A model generated the notes under the pieces. The model saw only the letters and a list, made by a program, of their open reading frames with translations. It was not told where the DNA came from and did no database searches. A stretch of 64,000 bases of DNA from Microvelia longipes (Eukaryota; Arthropoda; Insecta; Hemiptera; Veliidae), in the NCBI GenBank assembly GCA_018340805.1, contig JACMZG010001863.1, forward strand, positions 25,171,274 to 25,235,273, written 5' to 3'. The position numbers were made by a program, and so were the translations under genes. This document shows, in pieces, positions 10,481 through 22,085 of this stretch (within the stretch, counting starts at the first letter, position 1; each line of letters begins with the position of its first letter).

Positions 10481-12182
10481 AAAACTATAAAAAGTTTTTT
10501 CTCTACAAAACTTAAAAGATGTAAATTCTAACTTAGTTATAGTTGCCAAAGTAACTCTCTAATTTTCAAGCTTTAGTTCGTCCAAGACTAATAACTTATG
10601 TTTTCGTCTCGAATTCAAGTAATTTTTTTTTCAACGTCTAATTCTTTTGATACCCTTTTAGCATTTTTCGACGTTTGTCTCTACGTTTTTTTGGATATTC
10701 GTTTTTCCTAAAGCCTTTTTATTTATTATCTACCTACTGACTTATTTTACATCTAACATACTGTAGTTTTAATTTACGCTGTGTTAGATGTATTTAAAAA
10801 AATTTAAACGGATTTTTATAAATGAAAGTTTTCCATTTCTACTTTTAAGTTATTTTATTTTTAAATCATCAATTGAGTATTGATGATATGTTAACATTTT
10901 TTTAAAATGTCATTTCTGTAGATTTCCATTGAAATTCAACTAGCGACAAGAATATTATTTTCAATTTTTCTCCTTTTACCGATTTCTGTATAAATGAAAA
11001 TCCTTCGATTTTCATTTATTTATTCATTTATATCCTATCGATTCCAAAGAATCGACCTGTGTCATGATTCTGTGAACTCATTACAAGAAAAGTAAATGAA
11101 TCAGATATATAATTTTTACAACTTAGTATACGGTCTATCATAGATCACACATACGGCTACCTTGATTTTTTACGGGTTACTTTTATAGTTATATCTAATA
11201 TAGTCTTTTAGAACCTAATTCTACAAGTAAGACGTTTAAAATGCGTGATAACACTTCTACTTCAATGGGATCGTGCGCTGTCTAATATAGGTGTTCTAAT
11301 TTAGAACACCTTTTTTTAAACAAGTTCTTTATTGGCAAAAGTATACAATATTTATTTGTGTACATCGGAGCCATAATTTTTAGAACACCTTTAAAACACC
11401 CAATTACCTATTTTCTTATTTTTATTTTTGACAAAACTTTATTTTCTTCTCTCGGGGTAAAAATGGCTTTATCAAAGTTAGGTTTAAATGATTTTTAGGT
11501 TACAACCGATTTGGGAGAGTGGTATTGGGAATAATACCCCTGGGAACTGATCTCTTAAGTATTATACCGTCTCAGAGCGGTAATTAATGTAAACCCGACT
11601 CGAATAGATTTTCTTTTAAGGGTCTTTATCTTTATTCATTTTTTTTTACCTTTTCTCATTTAACCGGAAGTATATTGAAAAAGTACTGTGTTTGCTCTAA
11701 ATATCCGAAACCGTAATTTTACACGAAGCATCCGTTTCTGAAGCCTTTGAGATCGCTTGATCTGTTTTTACGACTTTTTTGTCTGTATGTGTGTGTGCGT
11801 TTGTTGTCATCGCATCTTCCAGGTTATTTTTTTTAAATTTCTCTTTATTTAATAAATAACAATTTTTAAATCTGCTAATTAATCTAGAGAATAATCCCTA
11901 TACTAAGAGTACCTCTATTTATATTTAAGAGTTGAAACAGTACACATATCAATCTTTATGTCTGTCTAATTGTTAGCCATTCAATTTTTATGACGTTATT
12001 AAAGTTCATTATTGACAGAAAATTCAAAATGCACGGGTTAATGATTTGGAAATATATACGCGCGGGGTCATTTAAAATTTGGTTTGCATGTAGTTCCTGT
12101 ATTAGAATATGTACCAAGTTTAAGTATATTCTAATATTTTCCAATAGGACATCGTTAAGGTGTCATTTAGATCTTAGGATAT
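10481..12182 (+). repeat. Block B, first copy of a 1.7 kb direct repeat
   Basis: It is matched in the same orientation by 14,370-16,046 from AAAAAGTTTTTTCTCTAC to TTTAGATCTTAGGATAT. The last 530 bp (from about 11,640) contain a family R-like head and body: CCGGAAGTATATTGAAAAAG, ATATCCGAAACCGTAATTTT, a GTATGTGTGTGTGCG run, and AATTTGGTTTGCATGTAG. No coding capacity. It abuts the inverted block A almost directly at 12,182/12,190. Confidence 0.85.
11290..11312. repeat. Perfect hairpin present only in block B copy 1
   Basis: AGGTGTTCTAA and TTAGAACACCT are perfectly inverse around a single base. The second block B copy lacks the hairpin at the equivalent place and has different sequence there (AGGTGACATAAATTC). 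Confidence 0.6.
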
Positions 12183-12189
12183 AAATTTT

Positions 12190-14194
12190 TAAAAAGAAAA
12201 AAAAATGAAATAGTTGAAACATTTCACATCCAGCTTTTCTGACAGCTTAACTTTATCCAAAAAAGAGAGAGACTTCAGAATGAAAATATACCTTCAAAAA
12301 GTAACAGCTTTTTCCTTACTTCTAAGTTGGCAGTGAAAATTAATAGAAAGGAAATTGGATTTTCCGCAGCTTAAAAAGGCGCTTGAAGTGAGAAGAAATT
12401 ATTTCAAAGGTCAAGGTAACATAGATTACACGATTAAATTACACTACGTTATTACATTAGATTATAGATAACATTATTAAAGTAGCAAATTTAAATAAAA
12501 GAATACATTTTTTATGATAAATAATTAATTCATTAATAATAATAGCTAAATCCCCTAAAGCAATACTTATGGAAAACATATTTTTAAAGGTGATCAAAGA
12601 TATGATAACTTCTTCTGATGCTTAAACGAAAATACATTTAAGTAAATAAAATAACATTTCTAAATAAAATAATTTTAAAAATTTCATTAAAGAACTAATA
12701 ATATACTTATTTCGTAAGTAGAAACAACCGCTTACTATAATTATTAATTAACTAGTATTAATTACGAATGTTAGTTTACTAATTAATTATTAAGATTTAA
12801 AATGATTGAGACCTTACTAAAAACAAATAAACAACTACAAAGATAAAGAATATATCAAATTACCAAAAAAAAATGTGTAACAGGAGATAATAAAGTACAA
12901 ATGATGCACTGTAATATTTTTGTCTATGTAACAATTTTATTTGCCTAAACCTGAGCAAATTCACGTTAGAAAACTTACACTGTTCGGTTACTCAAACTGT
13001 TATGCTAAATCACTTCAGAGTTAAAGAAAACAACAAATTACCAAATAAAATGTAAAACAACTAAGGATAAGTGGGCTCAAATGATACATGTAATGTATCA
13101 TACATTACATGTATGATACATGATGTTGTTGCTATATAACAACTATATTTCGCCCAAGCCTGAGCAAAACCATGTTATAAAATCTACATCGTTAGGATAC
13201 TCTAAGTCATAATATTGTCAACACTCTTATCACCACTGAAAATCTCTACTAGTAAGTTGTCTAAAACAGCAGTCTCAAAAGTAATTTATTTATTAAAAAC
13301 ATCACTGCTAAACTAATGGATACCAGAATAATACTAATAAAATGGAGACCATCCGTACAAATCAAATGATAATCTAGATTATTTTCAGCATATTCAACAC
13401 AAAATTCCACTAAAATTCAAACATTTTACAGAAGAAAAGAAGTTTATAAAAATTGATAGCATTGGTCTATACAAAATGGCTAAGTATTTTCAAGAAGGTA
13501 TACAAAGTTTCAACGAAATCTTCAAAAAAAACTTTAAGAGAAAGATTTGAAAACGAGAAAGATTGAATGCTTTTGATATCTGACTCTATAAGATTGAGAA
13601 TTCGTTATTCAATTCGTTTGAAAAGAAACCTAGTTAAAACTTCTCAAGTTCCTAGAACCAATTTAATTCAAAAGACGTACCCTTTTGTAAAAAGCGTCTA
13701 AATTTTATTTCAGAACAATCATTAATTTGGCTTCTGTCAATGCAGTAATTTGATTAATACAAGTTTTGATCTTTCTTAAAAATAAACAACAATTAAAGAC
13801 AATGCATAAATGAAAGGAAAGCAAAACTCAGTATTAAAGCAAGTATAAATCAAAAGAGATTAATTTAGAATTAATGATACTAAGGAATCGTTTTGAAATT
13901 TACATAGTTAAGGAACAACAACGCTGCGTTGTTGTTTAAAACTTTGGGGGTTCTATCACGTGGAACAGCACTGTCGATTTATTAAAAAATAAATTATTCT
14001 TCAAAATAATTTTAAAATAGAACATCTCGGTTTGGTACAAACGTTTAAGACAAGGAAACTTCAACATTGAAACTCTGACATTGATTCATATTCAAGTGGG
14101 GCCGGTAATTCTGGTAATAATTGTCATTAAATATTTTTATACAATTTCTTACAGAGCTATTGAGAGCTTATTATCCATCATCATCCTATTATAG
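12190..14194 (-). repeat. Block A, inverted copy
   Basis: This is the reverse complement of 7,290-9,264 and starts eight bases after block B ends. It differs by scattered substitutions, single-base indels and a palindromic insertion at about 13,083-13,123. No gene. Confidence 0.85.
13083..13123. repeat. Palindromic insertion inside inverted block A
   Basis: Overlapping palindromes built on ATGATACATGTAATGTATCA and TACATTACATGTATGATACA occupy a place where block A copy 1 (around 8,355-8,375) has only one CATTACATGAATGAT. This copy is longer by about 28 bases, which looks like local foldback or template-switch synthesis. Confidence 0.6.
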
Positions 14195-14369
14195 ACCAAG
14201 AGCCCAGGGGTGTTTTGTTAATAAAAAGTGTAAAGGCTGGAATTAACCGTTCTCAATTTTTCGTAAATACCTTCCTGAACAAGGATCTGCAATTCTGCCG
14301 ACTCGTATCGGATGGGTGTCCCAGGCAGAACCTTGACCCCTAAAGTGCGTTTAGGGTTACCTTTGACCC
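14195..14369. other. GC-richer spacer between inverted A and second B
   Basis: 175 bp unique to this junction. It contains TTCTGCC and GGCAGAA as an inverse pair, CCTAAAGTGCGTTTAGG as a small palindrome, and two direct copies of TTGACCCCTAAA. It could be the remains of another inserted element. No open frame. Confidence 0.5.
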
Positions 14370-16046
14370 CTAAAACTAAAAAGTTTTTTCTCTACAAAAC
14401 TTAAAAGATGTAAATTCTAACTTAGTTATAGTTGCCAAAGTAACTCTCTAATTTTCAAGCTTTAGTTCGTCCAAGACTAATAACTTATGTTTTCGTCTCG
14501 AATTCAAGTAAATTATTTTTTCAACGTCTAATTCTTTTTGATACCCTTTTAGCATTTTTCGACGTTTATCTCTACGTTTTTTCCTAAGGCGTTTTTATTT
14601 AATATCCACCTACTGACTGATTTTACATCTAACATACTGTAGTTTTAATTTACGTTGTGTTAGATGATTTAAAAAAAATGTAAACGGATTTTTATAAAAT
14701 AAATGATTTCCATTTCTACTTTTAAGTTATTTTATTTTTAAATCATCAATTGAGTATTGATGATATGTTAACATTTTTTTAAAATGTCATTTCTGTAGAT
14801 TTCCATTGAAATTCAACTACCGGAGAGAATATTATTTTCAATTTTTTCTCCTTTGTACCAATTTCTGTATAAATAAAAATCCTTCGATTTTCATTTATTT
14901 ATTCATTTTATCCTATCGATTCCAAAGAATCAACCTGTGTCATGATTTTCTGTGAACTCATTTACAAGAAAGTAAATGAGTCAGATTTATAATTTTTACA
15001 ACTTAGTATACGGTCTATCATAGATCACACATACGGCTACCTTGATTTTTTTTACGGGATACTTTCATCTAATATAGTCTTTTAGAACCTAATTCTACAA
15101 CTAAGGCGTTTAAAATGTGTGATAACACTTATATCTTCAATGGGATCGTGCGCTGTCTAATATAGGTGACATAAATTCTAAAGTATTATTTAAACAAGTT
15201 CTTTATTGGCAAAAAGTATACAATATTTATTTGTGTACACCGGAGCCATATTTTTAGAACACCCTTAAAACACCCAATTACCTATTTTCTTATTTTTATT
15301 TTTGACAAAACTTTATTTTCTTCTCTTGGGGTAAAAATAGCTTTATCAAAGTTAGGTTTAAATGATTTTTAGGTTACAACCGATTTGGGAGAGTGGTATT
15401 GGGAATAATACCCCTGGGAACTGATCTCTTAAGTATTATACCGTCTCAGAGCGGTAATTAATGTAAACCCGACTCAAATAGATTTTCTATTAAGGGTCTT
15501 TATCTTTATTCATTTTTTTTTTACTTTTTCTCATTAAACCGGAGTATATTGACAAAGTACTGTGTTTTTGCTAAATATCCGAAACCGTAATTTTTGCACA
15601 AATCATCCGTTTCTGAAGCCTTTGAGACCGCTTGAGCTGTTTTACGACTTTTTTGTCTGTATGTGTGTGTGCGTTTGTTGTCATCGCATCTTCCAGGTTA
15701 TTTTTTTTAAATTTCTCTTTATTTAATAAATAACAATTTTTAAATCTGCTAATTAATCTAGAGAATATTCCTATTTATACTAAGAGTACCTGTATTTATA
15801 TTTAAGAGTTGAAATAGTACAAATATCAATCTTTGTGTCTGTCTAGTTGTAGCCATACAATTTTTATGACGTCATTAAAGTTAATTTTTGACAAAAATTG
15901 GGTAAATGATTTGGAAATATATCCGCGCGGGGTCATTTAAAATTTGGTTTGCATGTAGTCCTGTATTAGAATATGTACCAAGTTTAAGTATATTCTAATA
16001 TTTTCCAATAGGACAGCGTTAAGGTGTCATTTAGATCTTAGGATAT
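14370..16046 (+). repeat. Block B, second copy
   Basis: Direct repeat of 10,481-12,182, slightly shorter through small deletions, including a loss within the region following GACAAAAATTGGG at about 15,890-15,902. It carries the same family R-like head and body in its last 500 bases. Confidence 0.85.
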
Positions 16047-18129
16047 TGGCATTTTATTATAATGCCGGTATCATGTCACAATTTAATAATATATATTTTG
16101 ATCCTGATCATATAAAAAATACGGTGATTTATATATAAAAAATTATCCACTATCCATACCTTGTAAATAACTTTCCAAACTTAAGGTTATTGCTGCCTTA
16201 TTTTATTATTATTCTTATAATATAACCATTTCTAAATCTCTATTGTACCTAAATTTAAATTTTTATGCTCCTAGGCTTATGATAAAGCACATTATATTCC
16301 CCTTTAGATTTACATATAGGATTTAGGGATTTAAAATTATTTTTAGTAAGTTATAAAGCTTTTTATCGACTGAATAAACTGTTTCTTAACAAATAAAAAA
16401 TTGTTTCATAAACGAAATTAATAATTTTGCTATTTATATGTTTATTATTTAAATTAAACATATTTATTTATGTAGTGCATGTGCACTATATATTAATAAT
16501 TATGTAGTGAACTATATTTTTATTATTTAGATATTATGTTTTAAAAATGTATTAAAAATAACATCATCCAAATCTCTATAACATATAAGCCCTTTTTTAT
16601 TATTTATTTAAAGCCTAAATGATTATTTATTGGCTTAATAAGCAGAGTTGCTGCAAATGTTTTGGTAAGTAGTTAGTGTTAATATCATAAAATATTTAAA
16701 ATGTATGAAACTTGTCATTTAAATGATGCCTGATTACCTCTCTTATGTGAAGGTTATGGTCTATTCATATCGTACATAAAACGGCTCTTTTCCAATATAT
16801 ATTCTCTTTAATGGTTTGTAAAGGGTATGTTTTTATGGGCCATCCCAAGTATTCCCCGTTGGCTATATTTGGGTATGGTATCGTTTCCGAGGGTTTTGAT
16901 CGTATAACCTTTTTCGATTGCTATCAACCTTTCTTTCTTTAGTCAAATCTTTAACCATTACTTTTTTGTGCTGCTGTAATGTTAGTTATCATTTTTTTGG
17001 TACTTATGTATAAGAAAACCCATTTCTTGTTATACTTTTTCTTCTTTTTTACTGACCTTATTTTTAATCGCCTCGATTTGAACTAAGTATTGATTTATCA
17101 AATTCGACACTATACAAAACTTACTCTCAACACTTCATTATAAATAAACTAAAAGATGATGTTATAATTATAGTGATCCCTTTAATCAAATTGTTTCGGT
17201 TTTAATGGTCTGCTATATTAGTTATGACTATTGTTATTTTTAAAAAATGTGAATTTTCGCATTTTTAAGTGGTTCTTATAGTACTGTATTCTTATTTATC
17301 CATTTTCTGCATTATTTCTTTTGTTTCTAAGAAGTGTAAATAGATCTTATTATTTAAGTAAAATGTGGAGATTTGCTGTAGTTAAAATATGTGTAGATAA
17401 ATATGTATGATGGTGTTATTTATTTTTATGTATATATGTGTTTATATTGCACGGTTTGAGTTAATTCTTATAACTATTATTCCTTTTTATGTGGATGAAT
17501 GTACGTCTAATGCATTATTTTCTTATTTTAATAAATTAAAACATCAAATATTGTCCCTTTTTTGCTTTTATATTTGGTATTATTAGTAGTGTTACCCTTA
17601 AAAATTTCTCTTTACAAAATTCAACAAGAAAAAGCTTTTAAACATTTTTTTGTCTTGTATTTTTTTCAAACGGAAACATATCTTTTGTAAATCCTTGGTT
17701 TATTTTTTTTTAAGTTTACATTTTTGTTTATAGCATTGTACCATAAAATATGAATTCTTTTAAGTGAAAAATTAAATTTTTTAAAATTAGTTTTTTGCTG
17801 ATGTTTCTACCGAATTTTTTTAATCAAAATAAAATAGCTTAGTATATTGTTAATTTTTCTTTTGATTACTTAAGCTGAAAATTTTGTTTTTGATAAAGTT
17901 ATAACAATGCCTACAAAAACAAAGGGGAGAAAAAGGATTTCCTGTTTAGGAAGACGTAAAGTTTCGTGTTTATAATTTCACTCAATTCTTACTAATCTTT
18001 TAACTACAAAAAAAGGTTGTTTACTTTTTTAAAGGTCTGTGATCAATGAAGTAGTAATAAAACTCGAAAATAACTGCCATTTGACTTTTGGGTTTCAATG
18101 CTATGAAGCGAAACAGTTTGCCAAACTAA
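16047..18129. other. AT-rich non-coding DNA
   Basis: Very AT-rich, with no gene, RNA or repeat I can support. It contains many short T runs. Confidence 0.55.
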
Positions 18130-18330
18130 TTGTGCCACGCTAGCAGTGAGTGGTATTGTTCTGTCGTCAAATCAGTTGCCCAACAGATTGTTCCGTGGAC
18201 AAAATATTTGTTGACCTATTGATTTCTCAAAATATCGTTCCGTCGACAAATTATTAGTCGATCATGTGATCCGGGTTGTTGCGTCGACAAATAATTTCGT
18301 CTACTGTCGAACAACTGATTAGACAGCGGA
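18130..18330. repeat. Degenerate array of GTCGACAAAT-type units
   Basis: The motif GTTCCGTSGACAAA(T) followed by ATTWGT(T)GAC recurs about four times with variable spacing (near 18,155, 18,192, 18,236 and 18,280). The units contain GTCGAC palindromes and partly mirror one another (CGACAAATTATTAGTCG). It is GC-richer than its surroundings and may be a decayed minisatellite or the subterminal repeats of a DNA transposon. Confidence 0.45.
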
Positions 18331-21300
18331 ATGAATCTATTCCCTTTGAAAGTCAGTTCTTTGGTTAGTAAGTCCCCCAACTATATTGGTCTCAGAAAGT
18401 TAAAGGTGTAAGAATATCGAAAAAAAACAAATAAAAGCTAATTAACATCTTAGCTTCTTTTACTTTGAGTCTTCTTGGATCCTGAGTTATTTATTTTTTA
18501 ATTTAGTTTTATGTTATATTTCTACTAAAAAAGCCGCATCGTCAACTTAAAATGAGAAGGATTTCGATAGGATTTCGATGCCTGAGTGATTTCATTTTCC
18601 AATTTATCTTAAGTTGTGAGTTTCTTGATAGAGTATTGTTCAGTATCATCATGACATGGTGTTTTTTTATTGTGTAAACGTAGAACTATCATAATTTTCA
18701 TGATTCATTGATTCATTATAAATACTTGTAAAATTCTCTAAATTATGAAACTTGCTAATACTAAATTTAAAATTTAATCAATATGTGGTGTAACTAGTGG
18801 TAGTTGTTGGTGACTATTGGTTAGTAATAGTTATAAATCTATACCTCGAAACAAACATAACCAACTCTAACCCAAACGTACTATCCCAAACAATGTTTCT
18901 TAAGAAGAATATTTAGGATAATTAAAGATTATTGGCTAAAGCAGACTAAAAGAAATAAAGTGGGGGAAATAACTAGTAAAGAATTCAATTTAATTTTAAA
19001 AAGAATTTAATTTAATTTCACAAAGAATTCAATCCGTATGATTCAATTTTGTTCATCTTTGTGCTTTATTTTCTTCTGAATCAATTGTAAGTTTTTTTTC
19101 GTTTTAACTTATTTCAATGCAGTTTGTTTTATTTTAATGTATTGTGTTTATGTCTTAAATGTTACTGTAAAATGTCTCTATATTATATACATACTGAAAG
19201 CCATGACGATAACAGACACTCTAACTCATACATACCAACAAACAACTTAGTAAATTTTTCTCTGAAAGTCTTAAAAAACTCAGAAAGTCACTTTGAAAAC
19301 ATTTCAAATGGACAATTTAGGTAAATTTTGTTTTTGGCTTTGTTGTTTATACGCAATAATCGTTTTATATCCCTACGGCTTACGTGAGGAAAAGTGAAAA
19401 GAATAAAACACTAAGGAATTGTGGGGACCCGGGAGAAAATTATTGAAACAAAGAAAATAGAAGCATGAAAGGACAAAATCTGGTTAAATCAAGAAAGGGA
19501 AAATACAATTGGCTGATATTAGATTGGGATTTTGAGAATGTCTACCAAATCCACCCACTTTTGAAAACAATTGAGACAACTACCAGTAACTAAGGAAAAA
19601 CCGAGAACCAAATTTTTGCTTTTTTCCTTAATTTTCTCAATTTCCTATTCTAAGAAAAGGTATATCCCCTTTTAAAAAAGACCAATTTCGTATTTTTATT
19701 TGTTTGTTCCCTCTTTTATTTTCTTGAGTTTTATTGCGATTTGAGGGTAATTTTGTTTTGAAATCAGTTTGGAAAACCTTTATGTTGAGAAAAAGTGAAA
19801 ATCTTTTAAAACATCAATGCAATATCGTCTTTCTGTACATTTTTTGAAGATATGTGACAGAACTTTATTGTTTGTACTTCTTTCTTAGTTTTGCAATTTG
19901 AAACTTTTTATTATTTCATAGACATTTTAAATGAAATAATAACATACTTGCTTGTATGTGAAATTGTGTTTTGTACCTATTCTATTTTATTTTTATTTTA
20001 TTTTTTGTTTAAATGAAAGTAACTCTAATACTGTATTATGTATAGGTAAATACAACATTGGTTAAAAATAATTCTTATGACATTGGCCTATAATGTTGTT
20101 TATGGCATTTGCCAGTTAATTGTTGATTTTGTATATTTTCGCTCGTACAAATTTTGTGTTTTTTTTTCGCTTAGCCAAATTTAGGGTCCCATTGCTGTGA
20201 AAAGTGATCGTTTTTCCTATTTGTTGACTCAATACCAATGTCTTTAATATTAGTTTTGAGTCGAGGTGAACTAAAAGCTTAACTTTCGAAGTTAAGCCAT
20301 ACATTTTCGGACGCGTGGGATAGTCAGATTTAGCTGAAATCGGTCACACTCTAAATAAAATTATAAATAACGACTGATTTAGTGACCCCGTTCAATATCA
20401 AACTTCTTATTGATGATGTCAACAACCAGATCCGTTAAAATTAAAACAGTCTCACTTAATTCATCATGTCACTTAATCATGTCAACTTACTTTCACAATT
20501 TTTAAGTTAATATAAATGTGTAAAGAACATAGAGTTCTTAAGAATAAGAACTCTATGTTTTATATGCTGAGTTTCATCTAAATTCATGATTGCGTTTGAA
20601 AGTTATCGTGAGCTAAAAAACGTCTAGACATACATCAAAATGTTTGCTAAAATGAAAGATCATATCTCTTCAGTTTTATTTTGAAATTCATGATAAAAAT
20701 TCGCTAAAACCACTTTCTTTGATTATAATTTTTTAAGTTAAATATAATATTTTTCATTTAGGTATAAACTAATATTCTGAGAGTAAACTATTTCTTCTTC
20801 AATTAAAATTACCTTATTTTAAGTGTAGGTAGTTTCTTCTCTAATAGTGACTTCGCTATATTTAACTTAAAGTTTTTACATTACATTAAATATTTGTTGA
20901 ATTGATAATATTTTCACTTCCATTTAGATGGAAAGAATAAGAATGTATTAAATATTGTATAGGAGTAACAGGTTATGCTAAAACAATAAGTAGAGAAAAT
21001 ATAAAAAATACAAATTCTCAAAAAAAAAGGTTTAAAATAGAGAGGAAATGTGAAAAAGTGATGCTTTTTTTAACTGGAGAAACATGAAAATTCACTCGAA
21101 GCTTTATTCCTTCTAGATAAGCTCTTGAGTCAGGTGAAATGGAGTTTCTTTTCTGAATAAAGTTTTTACATTAGATATAAAATTTATAGAACTGAAAGAT
21201 ATTTCACTGATGAAAATTCGCTAAAAGTATATAAATTGAAAAGTAAGGTTCTATAAAACTTAGGAAACTTTACTGATTTATTATTAATTAATGTTATGTA

Positions 21301-21539
21301 ACATCTAATTCTAAATCCATGAAATCAGCTGCACAATGAAGGGCGAAATTAGAGATATTTACATACTCAAAGTACGGGGTGGAACATACTTGATGCACCA
21401 ACATTAAATTCTCAAAGGTAAAGGGAGAATGGTCCTGGATATTTAAAAATAGTCTCTATCCTCCAGTAATTTGACTCTTGCGAGTTTTAATTTACCATAA
21501 TATTATTTTACGCTTAAAACCGTAGGGTCATATTAGTGT
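18331..21539. other. AT-rich non-coding DNA
   Basis: No gene is supported. Open frames at 19,124 and 20,116 (62-66 residues) have no recognisable domain and no splice context. The hairpin at 20,526-20,559 is listed separately. Confidence 0.55.
20526..20559. repeat. Perfect 15-bp stem-loop
   Basis: AACATAGAGTTCTTA, a four-base loop AGAA, then the exact inverse TAAGAACTCTATGTT. It stands alone in AT-rich DNA and may be a foldback insertion scar. Confidence 0.6.
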
Positions 21540-22085
21540 TTCACCTGACTCAAATCTCACTCAACTAATTCACCCTAGAGTTTGTACGCACCCGATCATC
21601 TATAGAGGAAGCACACCCTCCTTACAGCTCAGTTCATCTAGCCCAACTAGACTCTAGCTAGGCTCACAGCTCTGGCTAGCGCCCACTACTAGTCTACAGT
21701 GTGCTTAGGTAGTCTTACTAGCTCCTCTAATCACATTAGTCTCACTTAGCCCCATCCTTGTTCAACCAGTCTCACAAATCTCATCAAATTCTCTAGCATC
21801 GCCAGACTCTAGCTAGGCTCACTGCTATGACAAGTCCAGCGCCACCAAACAGACAACTCTGGCAACCCTGACGCCAGTTTGTGTGCACAAAATCATTCTA
21901 TAGCCCTGACCTGAAAGTCAAAGTTCCACAGTGCTACTAGGAGGTGTTTGTCATCAAGGACTGAGCACTTCGTTCCTAGTCACTTACGTTATTCGTGTCA
22001 CCACCTTCACTTTCACTGACGTAGTTTTCGGACATACGAAGGCTAAGTATGTCTTTCCAACCTATCTCCGTTAGCCCGCAGAACC
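21540..22085. other. GC-richer, C-skewed island of unknown function
   Basis: About 550 bp is clearly richer in G+C than everything around it and is dominated on the plus strand by CTCAC, CTAGC and CTCTAG motifs. An imperfect repeat of AGACTCTAGCTAGGCTCAC occurs at about 21,648 and 21,807. No open frame of useful length exists on either strand. It could be an exon of a non-coding RNA, a promoter or a decayed repeat; the sequence does not decide. Confidence 0.4.
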
